Part shown: piece by piece, positions 26,165 through 36,451 of the stretch | Position numbering within the stretch: the stretch's first letter is position 1 | Layout of the letters: the number at the start of each line of letters is the position of its first letter | Assembly (NCBI RefSeq): GCF_000758525.1 | Contig: NZ_CP009241.1 | Location: 1,426,001-1,490,000, forward strand | Direction: 5' to 3' | From: Paenibacillus sp. FSL H7-0357 | GTDB taxonomy: Bacteria; Bacillota; Bacilli; Paenibacillales; Paenibacillaceae | DNA length: 64,000 nucleotides | The notes under the pieces: generated by a model | The model's database searches: none | Told to the model about the DNA's origin: nothing | What the model saw: only the letters and a program-made list of their open reading frames with translations | Program-made: the position numbers and the translations under genes

Positions 26165-26247
26165 GGAACTGTAAGAGCGATAGCGACCGCCTTTGTCTCC
26201 GGATTTCAACCGCAAAAAGCGGTATAAATCAAGAAATCCGGAGACAA
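26165..26247. repeat. Dispersed hairpin repeat, copy 1
   Basis: The 21-bp core at 26165-26185 is nearly identical to 45098-45118, differing at two positions. It is followed by a perfect 15-bp hairpin (26193-26207 with 26233-26247) that contains an inner ACCGC/GCGGT stem. It sits in the 529-base interval between the minor pilin gene and the exported protein gene. Confidence 0.55.
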
Positions 26248-26326
26248 CAGCGTAATCGGTAAGTAACAAGATCAACGAACAGGCTGAGGAGAAACTAACC
26301 AAGTTCAATTAGAGGAGACGGTAATC

Positions 26327-26517
26327 TTGAAAAAAGATCCTATCTCAACAGGATTGTTTATCGCGATCGTTTTCTGTGAGGGATCGTAATCTTTATCCTT
26401 CTTCCCGTCGTTCGTGACGTTATTAATGATGCGGATTATAACAGACCCACAATACCCGCTGCTATGCATTTTGAGATGATAGATTCGTTTGATAGGGAAG
26501 GCCATTTGATAGCTTAA
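26327..26517 (+). pseudogene. Broken third copy of the small pilin-like gene
   Basis: A ribosome site (AGAGGAGA) and TTG at 26327 begin MKKDPISTGLFIAI, matching protein A (24817). The frame then shifts by one base near 26370 and that reading stops at TAA 26387-26389. In the shifted frame the similarity continues past a TGA (26377-26379) as GIVIFILLPVVRDVINDADY and NRPTIP, mirroring VVRDVVSKADDNRPDIPG, and ends at TAA 26515-26517. So one frameshift and one nonsense change have inactivated it. Confidence 0.85.
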
Positions 26518-26619
26518 CTGAATAAGACTATTGATGTCTTATCCAGGTCTCTCACAGGTATGATTATCGATCCTGTTAATGGATGCATTACTAAATATGA
26601 ATATAAGGGGAAATTCAAA

Positions 26620-27219
26620 ATGAAAAAGACAATGATTAAAGCAGCTTTAGCAGGATCGATGTTGTTTAGTTTGGTGTTGGGGCAGGTTGCGGTTACAAAC
26701 GCAGCAGCACCAAAACCGGCAGCTACAGCTGCTCCAGTTGTAAGGGACAACCTTTCAAGTTATGGTTTGAAAAAGGATATTGAGTTGCCGGTGACTGTCA
26801 CGGCCGGGGGTTTTAGTTATACGCTGGAGAAGATCATGATCATGGAAACAAAGTCTGCTGCGGCTCAGGCGTTGATTAAAAAATACGGTTATTGGGTTGA
26901 TGGGAAATACTTTATCTGGACAAAGATTACCATAGCAAATAAAAGTGGGAATATCGTTGAGCAAAATGCTAATAACCTAAGTGACAAGTGGAGAATATCC
27001 TTTGGTGACTCTAGTCATTTAATGTTACCTATAACACCAGTGAATACTCTTGGTATTTCTAATAGCAAAGAGGCTCTTGCGGACTGGGGTTTAAAATCGG
27101 GTGAAAAACTTAGTACTTATCAAGGATTCTCTTATGATGGTGAATTAAAATATCTATATATAGGAGCTAAATATAAAAATTTCAGTGAATATAAAGATAT
27201 CGTTCTTAAGGTGAAGTGA
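26620..27219 (+). CDS. Exported protein of unknown function, DUF4352-like
   Basis: The 199-residue protein has a Sec signal peptide (KKTMIKAALAGSMLFSLVLG, cut after VTNAAA) followed by an Ala/Pro linker and a beta-rich domain of about 160 residues. The segment YFIWTKITIANKSGN resembles the telokin-like DUF4352 fold found in Bacillota lipoproteins, but there is no lipobox cysteine. The start at 26620 has AAGGGG upstream. The next gene starts two bases after its stop, so it is coupled to the large surface proteins. DNA here is more A/T-rich than the flanks. Confidence 0.65.
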   Translation: MKKTMIKAALAGSMLFSLVLGQVAVTNAAAPKPAATAAPVVRDNLSSYGLKKDIELPVTVTAGGFSYTLEKIMIMETKSAAAQALIKKYGYWVDGKYFIWTKITIANKSGNIVEQNANNLSDKWRISFGDSSHLMLPITPVNTLGISNSKEALADWGLKSGEKLSTYQGFSYDGELKYLYIGAKYKNFSEYKDIVLKVK

Positions 27220-27220
27220 A

Positions 27221-29491
27221 ATGAGGAAAATTATTATTACAATTCTTTGTATTATGATATTATCACCGTTTGCAACATTTACTGCACAGGCTGCTGACAC
27301 GAAGTCCACATCAATTGCAATTCCAATAACAACTGGGTTGACGGGAGCAGCTAATAGCACGAAGTCTTTCACTCTGGATCTTCCCAGTGGAGTAGCCAGC
27401 ACCTCTATTAAAACAGGAACCTTGAAATACAATGGAAATAATGCTGTGGTCGGAAATATTTCCGTTGTGAACGGAAAATTACACCTCACGCTAAAGGGGA
27501 ATGAAAGAACAGAATCATTCCCTGTATATGGGTATGAAGATAGATGGGAGAATAATTTTATTTCTAATGTAGGTAATTCAATTTGGCGTTATTCGGACGG
27601 TAAGAGATGGCAAATAAATAATTATATACCTGAAAGTAGAACTCAACACACCTTTAATGTAAATGCTGCTGATTCAGCGGTTCCGTCTAATTTCCCCCCA
27701 ACAACACCTGTAAAAACTTTCTCTGAGCCTGTAAATCCGAATACAGCAACTTGGTTTAGTGCAAGCGAAGAAAAGGTTTCGTTCAGTAGCGTATTACAGT
27801 CAAGTATTCAAATTAAACATTTAGATCTACAGGGTGGCTCAGGTACAATCTCTCCGTTAGGCGATAGATATATTGTAGCTTATACAGTACCGACAGCTTT
27901 CATTAAGGAAGAGAAGGTTTCAGATGATTTTGATAAAGGCGCATGGGTAGTAGGACGCTTATATCATCTTAAGTTACCATATTATTTCAAAGGAGAAGTC
28001 AAACAAACCACATACAGCTACGCCGGTAACGTTTCCTTTGATTATGCTCTTCAAGAGGGACCATCCCTTACCGGGTTAGTCGTCGTTAACAAACCCGATC
28101 CCAATCCGTTCAAATATGCTAATGCGGATGTGCCGGTCAATTTGACTCTAAAAGGGATACTTTCGGGATATGAAAATTCCTCTAACATCGCAGAATGGGT
28201 GTTTTATGCGCAGGAAAAAGAAAGCCCCAGTACGTTAGACACCAAGAAAAGTTTTGAGAAAAGTAAAACAAGCAGCCAGGCATTTAGTAAATTTAAGATC
28301 CCAAAGATGAAAGTTGAAAACAGTAAAGATAATTATCAGCAGGTTTATGAATTACGGGTTACGGTACGCTTCAGCAAGCCGATTGAAACGAAAGAGGGGA
28401 AGATTGATCAGCTCTCCGAAAAGTTAGAGGCTACCGTGGAAGTTTATAAGGGCGAACCCACCGTTAGCTTCCCTCCTAATATCGAAGAACCGCCAACTCC
28501 AAAGGGTAGGCCTCCTGTAGCTTCCATTTTTGCTAACCCTATCGTTAAAGCCGGGGATGAACTTGTTGCTAATGGTTCGGGATCTTATGATCCGGATGGA
28601 GATATCATCGGTTATTATTTCGCATCAGAGGGAGCCAATTTCGTGTCCTACTCTCAAAAAGGAGATTTGGCCACCCTGTGGTATCCCTCCGAACGAGTGG
28701 GGCAAAATTCCATTGGGCTTACGGTAGTGGACAAGGACATGATGATCGACAGTGCGGGTACCTTCGTCCGGGTCATTGAGCCGATTCCGGAGGCGCTCCT
28801 GGAGATCGGCGGGACGAAGAAGCAGAATCGCAAGGTGACGCTGATCGACAAGAGTACCAGCCCGAAACATTATCCAATCAAAACCGATAAAACGAAAATC
28901 ACCATTTCTGCGGTGGCTGGGGCCGGAGGCAGTAATGCAGCAATCAAGTATAGCGGCAGCTTAAATGGTATATATCAAAAAGATGTTCTATTTAGGGAGC
29001 CGGGGCTTTATAAGGCTACCATTTATGTAGAGAACACGTTAGGGTATAGCGCAACAAACGAAGTTACCTTTGAAATTGTGCCGGACGATCCTCCGGTCAT
29101 GTATTTCTCCACACCGGGGAGAGTTTACCGCGATCCGCAAAAGGGGAACAAAGCGATAGTCACTCTGGATGATCTGTCCTATTCCCCTGACGGCGATATC
29201 ATCAGCCGTAGAGTGTGGGAGTACCGTTTTGATTCAGACAACGATAAGAGTTTTGCTGACGAATCGTGGGTGGTATTCAGCGATGCAAATGAGCACCGGC
29301 TAAATTTGGAACTTTCGCATGTGGGCAGATATGAGATCCGGCACACTGCATATGAAAGCTTCAATCAACCGACCATTGATGAATTTGTGACTGCAGCAGA
29401 TCGGAGACATGCCGATTCATCGGATCAGCATATTGATGAGAAAATTGTGGAGGTAGTGAATCTTGGACCCGAAGGGGATTGGACATGGTAA
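27221..29491 (+). CDS. Large exported protein with PKD-like repeats
   Basis: The 756-residue protein has a signal peptide (KIIITILCIMILSPFATFTA, cut after AQA). About 420 residues without recognised domains are followed by PKD/Ig-like modules: RPPVASIFANPIVKAGDELV with GSYDPDGDIIGYYF, and later DDLSYSPDGDIISRRVWEY. There is no LPxTG, S-layer or membrane anchor, so it is either secreted or held by the assembly system. Its last codons overlap the start of the next, even larger protein. It may be a surface adhesin or filament component of the divergent Tad-like locus, an inference from position. Confidence 0.65.
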   Translation: MRKIIITILCIMILSPFATFTAQAADTKSTSIAIPITTGLTGAANSTKSFTLDLPSGVASTSIKTGTLKYNGNNAVVGNISVVNGKLHLTLKGNERTESFPVYGYEDRWENNFISNVGNSIWRYSDGKRWQINNYIPESRTQHTFNVNAADSAVPSNFPPTTPVKTFSEPVNPNTATWFSASEEKVSFSSVLQSSIQIKHLDLQGGSGTISPLGDRYIVAYTVPTAFIKEEKVSDDFDKGAWVVGRLYHLKLPYYFKGEVKQTTYSYAGNVSFDYALQEGPSLTGLVVVNKPDPNPFKYANADVPVNLTLKGILSGYENSSNIAEWVFYAQEKESPSTLDTKKSFEKSKTSSQAFSKFKIPKMKVENSKDNYQQVYELRVTVRFSKPIETKEGKIDQLSEKLEATVEVYKGEPTVSFPPNIEEPPTPKGRPPVASIFANPIVKAGDELVANGSGSYDPDGDIIGYYFASEGANFVSYSQKGDLATLWYPSERVGQNSIGLTVVDKDMMIDSAGTFVRVIEPIPEALLEIGGTKKQNRKVTLIDKSTSPKHYPIKTDKTKITISAVAGAGGSNAAIKYSGSLNGIYQKDVLFREPGLYKATIYVENTLGYSATNEVTFEIVPDDPPVMYFSTPGRVYRDPQKGNKAIVTLDDLSYSPDGDIISRRVWEYRFDSDNDKSFADESWVVFSDANEHRLNLELSHVGRYEIRHTAYESFNQPTIDEFVTAADRRHADSSDQHIDEKIVEVVNLGPEGDWTW

Positions 29492-32400
29492 AACGGATCG
29501 TAACTGTACTGCTCTGCTGGTTGATGGTCCTTTCAGTGTTCCCGGAAGCTTTTCCGGGAACAGCTAAAGTGAACGCCCTGGATACAAATATTATCCAATA
29601 TGCAGATGTAATCATACCCGCATGGAGTGATACTTTATCTTATTCCGACGATGAATACGGAATTATAAGAAACGGTACTTTGATATTAGATGCATCTGAG
29701 ACCACGATTACAAATATAACGTTTAATAAAATAACTAAAGAATTTAATTATAAAATTCTTCCCGCCCAGTATCGGGCAAGGAGAACAAATATTTCTAGAG
29801 ATATGTATATAGGAAATAAGGTTCAGTTCGGTATGTATATGGGGATTAGAGATGATCTACCGGATTACCCTTGGTACAATCCAGTGGATGAAATGCATTT
29901 TAGAACCAGTCAAGATTATCTCCCGGAAAAAAACCCACCAGAGCAAAATGAACGAGAAGTAGATACGATGGTGGATATTCTACATGATAGTCATGATACT
30001 TTCAAAGAATATGAAGCCGAATATCCGGGGGTCCAAAAGCGCATCGTCAATCCACCAAAACAAATGGAAGTTACGGTTATCTTGCAGAATGATGTAGTTG
30101 ATTACAATCATTCGACAACTTTTAAAATAGATAAAATTATGAATTTTGATCTGGTAGAGAACTCAACCCCTACCTTGTCACTCACAACACCAAGCGGCCA
30201 AACGCTGCAAAATGATGCAGGTAAAAGCCTTCTTAATGTGGAGGGCTATGTACAGGATGCGGATAATAATGATGTTACCATTAGTGTAGAAATCCCTAAT
30301 GTGTTGTACAAGAAAATTATCGTGCCCAAAGCACATAATACCAAAGCATTTTCGATCCCTATTGATGTCCTGGAGGATGCGATACCTCCAGGAGACTACA
30401 CGGTAATTGTGAAGGCGGTCGATCCCTCGAATGCTTCGGCCTCTGCTTCGATGTCCTTTAAAGTGAGGCAACGGTTAAAGCGTAGTGCATTCGTGCTTAT
30501 TAATAGCCAAATCCAGAACAGCACATCATACAGCGATTATGAGGGAGATGCCAAATACGCGGAGCGCTTTAAGTACCAGCATAATCCCGATTATTTTGAC
30601 AACAGTATGGGACTGCTTGCTGATTCCGGAGCCTGGCGGAATTCGCCGTATGATTCCTTTCCATACACTGGTTACTATGTCGTTACCTATCAGCCCAAGG
30701 ATACACCAACAGCAGATAACCGATTCAGTGAATACCGGATGTGGGGCAGTGACAATTTTACGAAGCTTTCCTTCCAGGTACACCGCAAGCCGATTGCCTT
30801 ATTCACTGCTAAATTAGTCGGAGGAGCCTTGCAGATCACCGACAGTTCCTATGACTCCGATCATATCTCCAGAGTGGATAAGGGGCTGACGCAGCGGCAG
30901 TGGCAATATAAAAAAGGCGACGAAGAGCTATGGAAAGATGGTACTCCTTCAGGGACTTTATCATCTACCGAAAACTATGTTATCCGTCTGCGGGTGAGAG
31001 ACATTGACGGAGAAAATGCTTTAGGTGTGTGGAGTGACTGGTGCGTACGCACGGTTGGCACAGCGGCGGGGAACCTGCCTCCGGTAGCTCTGTTTACCGT
31101 AGAGCCGAGCACCGTTTCCTACCGGAAGGCAACCACGGTCACCGACAAATCCTTTGATCCCGACAATGACCCACTGGATACCTATCAATGGTCCGTCGTG
31201 AAAAATGGTTCACAGACGGTATGGTCCTATACCGGTGGAGCCAACACACCGCCGAATATCGCCAGCTATGGAGTAGGAAGTTATCAACTGACCTTAAAAG
31301 TACGCGATAACCGCGGATTATGGTCTGAGCCTTACAGCCAGAGCGTGACGGTAATGAATCATCCCCCGATTGCTGACTTCAATATGCCTTCGGAGGTATA
31401 CCGGGATACCGTTATTGCCCTAGAAAACTTGACTCCAGATCCGGACAAGGATGGTGACAGCTTGTCCTATGTTTGGAAAACAGCTAACCGTGAAGGTCCA
31501 TATTATGCTGTAGGGACCAATCGAAATCAGACCGTGGTCATGCAAAATCTAATTAACGCGAACAGTCTTTCGCCCAAACAATCCATCTCGGATCGATGGG
31601 AGATGAAGCTAACCGCATCTGACGGATCGTTGAGTTCAACAGTTTCCCGGGCGTTCACCGTGCTGAATCATATTCCAACAGCGAAGATTATCGAGAAGGC
31701 ACAAGTTTATCAGGATGACACACTTACATTCAATTCAGCGGACGTAGACGAAGATAAAGCGGATCAGCACACACTTCGGTATTACTGGAATGTTACGGAC
31801 AGCAGCGGCCAAATGAAGAGCTATACTACTCCGAATATAGAGGTGAGCTTTCCAGAGACGGGTACCTATCGTTTTGAGCACTGGGCGATTGATCAGATTG
31901 GAGCGAAGTCCAATATCGCCACCTTGGAGGTTAGTGTTATTCCAAACCTGCCGCCATCGCTGACACTCACCACTCCGGTAGGAACGGCAGCGAGTCCTTC
32001 CGTCATTGATGCGCAGCTGCTGGGAGATCCGCTAGTGAAGTGGACATACAGTGATCCGGAGAACGACGCGCAAGAGAAGTATTTATTAGAGTTTTATGAC
32101 AAGGATGGATCATTAGTTAAAACCATTCAGAACAATGATCCCACCGGCACGCTGCGGCAGTATCAGATTCCGAACCCGACTTTTGAGCGGTTCGTATACT
32201 TTTATCTGTACGGCCGAGCATACTCCAAAGGTTCCTGGTCGGAAATTTCGAATGAGAAAGCCTTCATCATCGACAATCCGCCGCAGCCGGGTTTCACCTT
32301 ACTGACGGATACGGGACGTAATGCAACTCAAGTGCCGATCTACCGGACGGATATCGTGAACATACAGGATAAGGCCACAGATCCGGATATCGTGAAAGGC

Positions 32401-33291
32401 GACAGCATTAGTCATAAGTATTATCTGAAGCCGGCAGGCGGAACGGAGAGCTTAGCCAGCGCCCAGGGCAATTTCAGTAAGCAGTTCACCACTAACGGGA
32501 CCTTTACGCTGCGGCAAGTAGTCACAGACTCCCTGGGGCTGTACCGGGAATTGTCGCAGTCCATCACTGTGGCCAATCGGCTGCCTACGGTTAACATTAC
32601 GTACCCGACCAGCAGCAGTCAGGCGAGTCCAACGGTAGTCAATACGCTAACGCCGATTATGAAGTGGGAGTACCAGGACGAGGATGGTGATCTGCAGCAG
32701 CGGTATAAAGTGCGAATCATTAATCTTACAACCGGGGCTGTGACTGTACAGTCGGGGGAACAGACTACAAGTGCGAAGCAGTGGCAGATCCCGGCAGGAA
32801 GCCTGGCGGAAAATCAGAAGTATGCAGTGGAGGTAGAGGCGTTTGATGGCTTCGGCTGGAGTAGCGTTTCCCCACGTAAATATTTTATGGTCAATCTGCT
32901 GACGGTGAAGGGCGGAGTGCAGCACACAGGGGAGTGGAACAAGAATAGGCAAGCTTATAATTTAAAAAAGAGCGGGAATGCGGAGAGTCCGCGAGGCTAT
33001 AACATCTTTTGGGCGGGGGAGAGTTTTGTACTTGAGGCAAAAGCTACGGGTATGCCAGATACGGTTGATGTGACCATGACGGGTGGCTACACGGTTCAAC
33101 TGAATCCGGTGAACAGTGACAGAACGCTGTGGACTGGCGAACTGTATGATCCCGCTTTTGAAAAGCTGCCGGATTGTCTGGTTGCGTTCACTTTTACCGC
33201 TAAAAATGAGTTTAATACCAAAACGGATACTGTGAGAGTAACTATCATGGGGGAATGGACCGAATATTTTCAGAGTCACCGGATAAAATAA
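29485..33291 (+). CDS. Giant exported protein with multiple PKD/Ig-like repeats
   Basis: The product of about 1268 residues has a signal peptide (VKRIVTVLLCWLMVLSVFPE). From about residue 530 on there are at least six modules recognisable by PP-V/I-starts and DxDxD-type turns: PPVALFTVEPS with SFDPDNDPLDTYQW, HPPIADFNMPSEVYRD, HIPTAKIIEKAQVYQDD, PPSLTLTTPVGT with YSDPENDAQEKY, PPQPGFTLLTDTGR and RLPTVNITYPTSS with YQDEDGDLQQRY. These resemble PKD or fibronectin-like adhesive domains. The first 250 codons are markedly A/T-rich compared with the rest. The ATG at 29485 follows GAAGGGGAT and overlaps the previous stop. No cell-wall anchor is seen. Confidence 0.68.
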   Translation: MVKRIVTVLLCWLMVLSVFPEAFPGTAKVNALDTNIIQYADVIIPAWSDTLSYSDDEYGIIRNGTLILDASETTITNITFNKITKEFNYKILPAQYRARRTNISRDMYIGNKVQFGMYMGIRDDLPDYPWYNPVDEMHFRTSQDYLPEKNPPEQNEREVDTMVDILHDSHDTFKEYEAEYPGVQKRIVNPPKQMEVTVILQNDVVDYNHSTTFKIDKIMNFDLVENSTPTLSLTTPSGQTLQNDAGKSLLNVEGYVQDADNNDVTISVEIPNVLYKKIIVPKAHNTKAFSIPIDVLEDAIPPGDYTVIVKAVDPSNASASASMSFKVRQRLKRSAFVLINSQIQNSTSYSDYEGDAKYAERFKYQHNPDYFDNSMGLLADSGAWRNSPYDSFPYTGYYVVTYQPKDTPTADNRFSEYRMWGSDNFTKLSFQVHRKPIALFTAKLVGGALQITDSSYDSDHISRVDKGLTQRQWQYKKGDEELWKDGTPSGTLSSTENYVIRLRVRDIDGENALGVWSDWCVRTVGTAAGNLPPVALFTVEPSTVSYRKATTVTDKSFDPDNDPLDTYQWSVVKNGSQTVWSYTGGANTPPNIASYGVGSYQLTLKVRDNRGLWSEPYSQSVTVMNHPPIADFNMPSEVYRDTVIALENLTPDPDKDGDSLSYVWKTANREGPYYAVGTNRNQTVVMQNLINANSLSPKQSISDRWEMKLTASDGSLSSTVSRAFTVLNHIPTAKIIEKAQVYQDDTLTFNSADVDEDKADQHTLRYYWNVTDSSGQMKSYTTPNIEVSFPETGTYRFEHWAIDQIGAKSNIATLEVSVIPNLPPSLTLTTPVGTAASPSVIDAQLLGDPLVKWTYSDPENDAQEKYLLEFYDKDGSLVKTIQNNDPTGTLRQYQIPNPTFERFVYFYLYGRAYSKGSWSEISNEKAFIIDNPPQPGFTLLTDTGRNATQVPIYRTDIVNIQDKATDPDIVKGDSISHKYYLKPAGGTESLASAQGNFSKQFTTNGTFTLRQVVTDSLGLYRELSQSITVANRLPTVNITYPTSSSQASPTVVNTLTPIMKWEYQDEDGDLQQRYKVRIINLTTGAVTVQSGEQTTSAKQWQIPAGSLAENQKYAVEVEAFDGFGWSSVSPRKYFMVNLLTVKGGVQHTGEWNKNRQAYNLKKSGNAESPRGYNIFWAGESFVLEAKATGMPDTVDVTMTGGYTVQLNPVNSDRTLWTGELYDPAFEKLPDCLVAFTFTAKNEFNTKTDTVRVTIMGEWTEYFQSHRIK

Positions 33292-33322
33292 AAGCAAAAC
33301 CGGACGGGCGGAGGGATAATCG

Positions 33323-33967
33323 TTAGACGATTCCCTCGGCTCGTTCTTCTGTTGCTCTTAACATTCTTGAACCAAGTGAGGCAGTTGAAGCAGCAGATCC
33401 TGTTTTCATTCCCTGGGTTATGTAAGCCGTTCTTTGAGTTCTGCGCATATAGTAGGACAGTTTGCCGCTGTAAATTTTATGAGCGCACAGCGATGAGGCG
33501 AAATCTTCAGGCGTCACGAAGCAAGAGGGCTTATCTACAGGCTGAAACGTAATCTCTTCAAACAAGGAGGCGACAAAATGGGAACAAAAATAAGCGTCCT
33601 CCCTGTCTATTTTTATGTTCAGCAGGACTCCAATCAGGCCCAGGAGATGGTATTTATAGCGCTCTTGATGCTGCATCATGCCCTGCACATGGTTGTACAT
33701 CGTCTCGTATTCCGTATTGCTGACTCTGAGCTGATAGATTGCGCAATTCGCACTGCTGTAAAAGGGGTCGATAAAGTTCTCGTGAATGAGCCCCGCAACA
33801 AACGGGTTGTACATTTTTTTTCTTCCAAAGCTGTATACCTCGCGCAATTCACTGTCAAAGGCGATCGAAGCATGATTCAGCTCAGCTTTCGTGAACCATT
33901 TGATTAATCCGCTGAAGGCGGTACCCGTCCCGGTAAGCACAATATAGATATCTCTATTTGCGGTCAT
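33323..33967 (-). CDS. Permuted NlpC/P60-like (YiiX/YaeF type) cysteine hydrolase
   Basis: The 214-residue protein contains ELNHASIAFDSE, with the histidine before the cysteine as in circularly permuted papain-fold enzymes, and AYFCSHFVASLFEEI, with the probable nucleophile cysteine. The start MTANRDIYIVLTGTGTAFS is also typical of this group, which acts on peptides or lipids. There is no signal peptide, so it is presumably cytoplasmic. The gene converges on the surface-protein gene; its stop codon falls within a small hairpin (33311-33337). The substrate is unknown. Confidence 0.72.
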   Translation of the reverse strand: MTANRDIYIVLTGTGTAFSGLIKWFTKAELNHASIAFDSELREVYSFGRKKMYNPFVAGLIHENFIDPFYSSANCAIYQLRVSNTEYETMYNHVQGMMQHQERYKYHLLGLIGVLLNIKIDREDAYFCSHFVASLFEEITFQPVDKPSCFVTPEDFASSLCAHKIYSGKLSYYMRRTQRTAYITQGMKTGSAASTASLGSRMLRATEERAEGIV

Positions 33968-34296
33968 GTTCGAAATTCCTTTCTTCTGGAAGTATTATAT
34001 CATCCGGTTAAACCGTTAATTGAAGTATCTTCATCTTACTGTATAATCCAGCTTTGTAAAACAAACTTTAGTCTTAACTCAAAACTGGACCAAAGGCTAA
34101 GTTGACATAAGTTAAACTTCACCTTAAACGCTTATAAAATTGCTCCCGCCAGTTAGCACAGCATTTATTTAACGGAAGAGCCGCTAGGGGTTCATGCTTC
34201 AAGATGCAAGTTTTATTTGATGTAGGTGAAATCAGGTATAGGATGTTTGGGAGATACAAAATATAAGCTGTTGAAACCTAGAGTTTACAAAAACAA

Positions 34297-34326
34297 TTGG
34301 AATTGCTTCCACATTAGTGATACAAT
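34297..34326 (+). promoter_or_regulatory. Sigma-A type promoter for tkt
   Basis: TTGGAA at 34297-34302 and TACAAT at 34321-34326 are 18 bp apart, about 40 bases upstream of the tkt start. The rest of the 402-base gap 33968-34369 shows no gene and no convincing RNA structure. Confidence 0.6.
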
Positions 34327-34369
34327 AATAGTCAAAATGACATTCTTGATTTAGAGGAGGATTATTGTA

Positions 34370-36418
34370 ATGACAGAACAGGCAAAAGAACAAGCGATCC
34401 ACAAAGAAGAAAATTCAACGGTGGATAACCTGGCCATCACAACCATCCGTACTTTGGCAATCGATGCAATTGAAAAAGCCAATTCCGGACATCCAGGAAT
34501 GCCGATGGGTTCAGCCCCAATGGGCTACCAGCTGTTCGCGAAAACAATGAACCACAACCCGGATCACCCGACTTGGGTAAACCGTGACCGTTTTGTACTG
34601 TCTGCAGGACACGGCTCCATGCTGCTATACAGCTTGCTGCACCTCAGCGGATATGATCTGCCAATGGAAGAATTGAAGCAGTTCCGTCAATGGGGCAGCT
34701 TGACACCAGGCCATCCGGAATTCGGACACACTGCCGGTGTTGACGCTACTACGGGTCCGCTTGGACAAGGTATCGGTATGGCGGTAGGTATGGCTATGGC
34801 TGAAGCTCAGCTTGGCGCTACTTATAATAAAGATGAACATAATGTAATTGACCACTATACGTATGCAATCTGTGGCGACGGTGATTTGATGGAAGGGATT
34901 TCTTCCGAATCCGCATCGCTTGCAGGACATCTCAAGCTGGGCAAATTGATTGTAATGTATGATTCAAATGATATCTCCCTTGACGGCAAGCTGAATCTTG
35001 CGTTCTCCGAAAATGTAGCTAAACGTTTTGAAGCGTATGGCTGGCAGGTTCTGCGTGTAGAAGACGGCAACGATCTTCCGGCGCTGGGTAAAGCACTTGC
35101 CGAAGCGCAAGCGGACAGCAGTAAACCGACACTGATTGAAGTCAAGACTGTTATCGGCTACGGAAGCCCGAACAAACAGGGTAAAGGCGGCCATGGCGGT
35201 ACTCACGGTTCCCCGCTAGGTGCAGACGAAGCGAAACTTACAAAAGACTTCTACAAATGGGTATATGAAGAAGATTTCTATGTACCTGACGAAGTGCGCG
35301 CCCGTTTTGCTGAAGTGAAGGAAAATGGCATCGCGGCTAACAAAGCTTGGGATGAAAAATTTGCTGCCTACAAAAAGGCTTACCCTGAGCTTGCAGCACA
35401 GTTCGAAACTGCAATCAGCGGCGAGCTGCCTGAAGGCTGGGATGCCAAGCTTCCATTCTTCAAAGCAGAAGACAAAGCGGTATCCACCCGCGTAGCTTCC
35501 GGGAATGCACTGAACGCCCTTGCTGCCGGTGTTCCTCAATTGGTGGGCGGTTCCGCTGACCTTGAGAGCTCGACAATGACACATTTGAATGGTCTGACAC
35601 AGTTTACTTCCGATTCCTATGACGGCCGCAACATCTACTTCGGCGTACGCGAGTTCGGTATGGCTGCAGCGATGAACGGAATTGCCCTGCACAGCGGTCT
35701 CAAAGTATTCGGCGGTACCTTCTTCGTATTCACCGATTACCTGCGTCCTGCGGTTCGTCTGGCTTCGATCATGAAGCTGCCGGTAACCTATGTGCTGACA
35801 CATGACAGTATCGCTGTCGGCGAAGACGGCCCTACCCATGAGCCGATTGAACAACTGGCTTCCCTGCGCATTATTCCAGGTCTTACTGTGATTCGTCCGG
35901 CGGATGCCAACGAAACTTCCGCGGCTTGGGCCTACGCAGTGGAGAACACCTCGAATCCGGTAGCGCTGGTGCTTACCCGCCAGAACCTGCCAATCCTGCC
36001 TGGTACAGTTGAAGGAGTGCGCGATAATATCAAACGCGGCGGATATGTTGTCTCCGACTCCAAGAATGGCACACCGCAAGCACAAATCATTGCTACCGGT
36101 TCTGAAGTGCAGCTGGCTGTAAAAGCACAAGCAGCGCTTGCTGAAGAAGGTATTGATGTACGTGTTATCAGCTTGCCGAGCTGGGACCTGTTCGAGAAAC
36201 AGGATAAAGCCTACCGTGATTCCGTCATTCTGCCTGAAGTAAAAGCTCGTCTGGCGATCGAAATGGCGCAAACCTTCGGCTGGGAACGTTACACAGGTGA
36301 CCAAGGCGACATTCTGGGCATCACAACCTTCGGAGCTTCTGCACCTGGCGATACTGTAATTAAAGAATATGGCTTCACTGTGGAAAATGTAGTCAGCCGC
36401 GTAAAAGCCCTGCTATAA
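34370..36418 (+). CDS. tkt: Transketolase
   Basis: The 682-residue thiamine-diphosphate enzyme transfers two-carbon units between sugar phosphates in the pentose phosphate pathway. Visible hallmarks are the substrate histidine in [16 protein letters not shown], the TPP-binding [19 protein letters not shown], the central [19 protein letters not shown] with catalytic glutamate, and [20 protein letters not shown]. The length is normal for bacteria. TTAGAGGAGGATTATTGT gives a strong ribosome site. Codon use is clearly optimised compared with neighbours, suggesting high expression. ppnP follows after 33 bases. Confidence 0.97.
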   Translation: MTEQAKEQAIHKEENSTVDNLAITTIRTLAIDAIEKANSGHPGMPMGSAPMGYQLFAKTMNHNPDHPTWVNRDRFVLSAGHGSMLLYSLLHLSGYDLPMEELKQFRQWGSLTPGHPEFGHTAGVDATTGPLGQGIGMAVGMAMAEAQLGATYNKDEHNVIDHYTYAICGDGDLMEGISSESASLAGHLKLGKLIVMYDSNDISLDGKLNLAFSENVAKRFEAYGWQVLRVEDGNDLPALGKALAEAQADSSKPTLIEVKTVIGYGSPNKQGKGGHGGTHGSPLGADEAKLTKDFYKWVYEEDFYVPDEVRARFAEVKENGIAANKAWDEKFAAYKKAYPELAAQFETAISGELPEGWDAKLPFFKAEDKAVSTRVASGNALNALAAGVPQLVGGSADLESSTMTHLNGLTQFTSDSYDGRNIYFGVREFGMAAAMNGIALHSGLKVFGGTFFVFTDYLRPAVRLASIMKLPVTYVLTHDSIAVGEDGPTHEPIEQLASLRIIPGLTVIRPADANETSAAWAYAVENTSNPVALVLTRQNLPILPGTVEGVRDNIKRGGYVVSDSKNGTPQAQIIATGSEVQLAVKAQAALAEEGIDVRVISLPSWDLFEKQDKAYRDSVILPEVKARLAIEMAQTFGWERYTGDQGDILGITTFGASAPGDTVIKEYGFTVENVVSRVKALL

Positions 36419-36451
36419 TATACGCATTAAGGACAAGGGGGAAATGAGCAC

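Noticed and set aside
26327..26517. Programmed frameshift making a longer pilin
   Set aside because: Besides the frameshift, an in-frame TGA interrupts the second part, and no slippery sequence was seen; decay is simpler.
35216..36304. Long open frame (362 codons) on the strand opposite tkt
   Set aside because: It lies entirely within the conserved transketolase gene, has no ribosome site and no recognisable protein features; strong codon bias of tkt leaves the opposite frame open.
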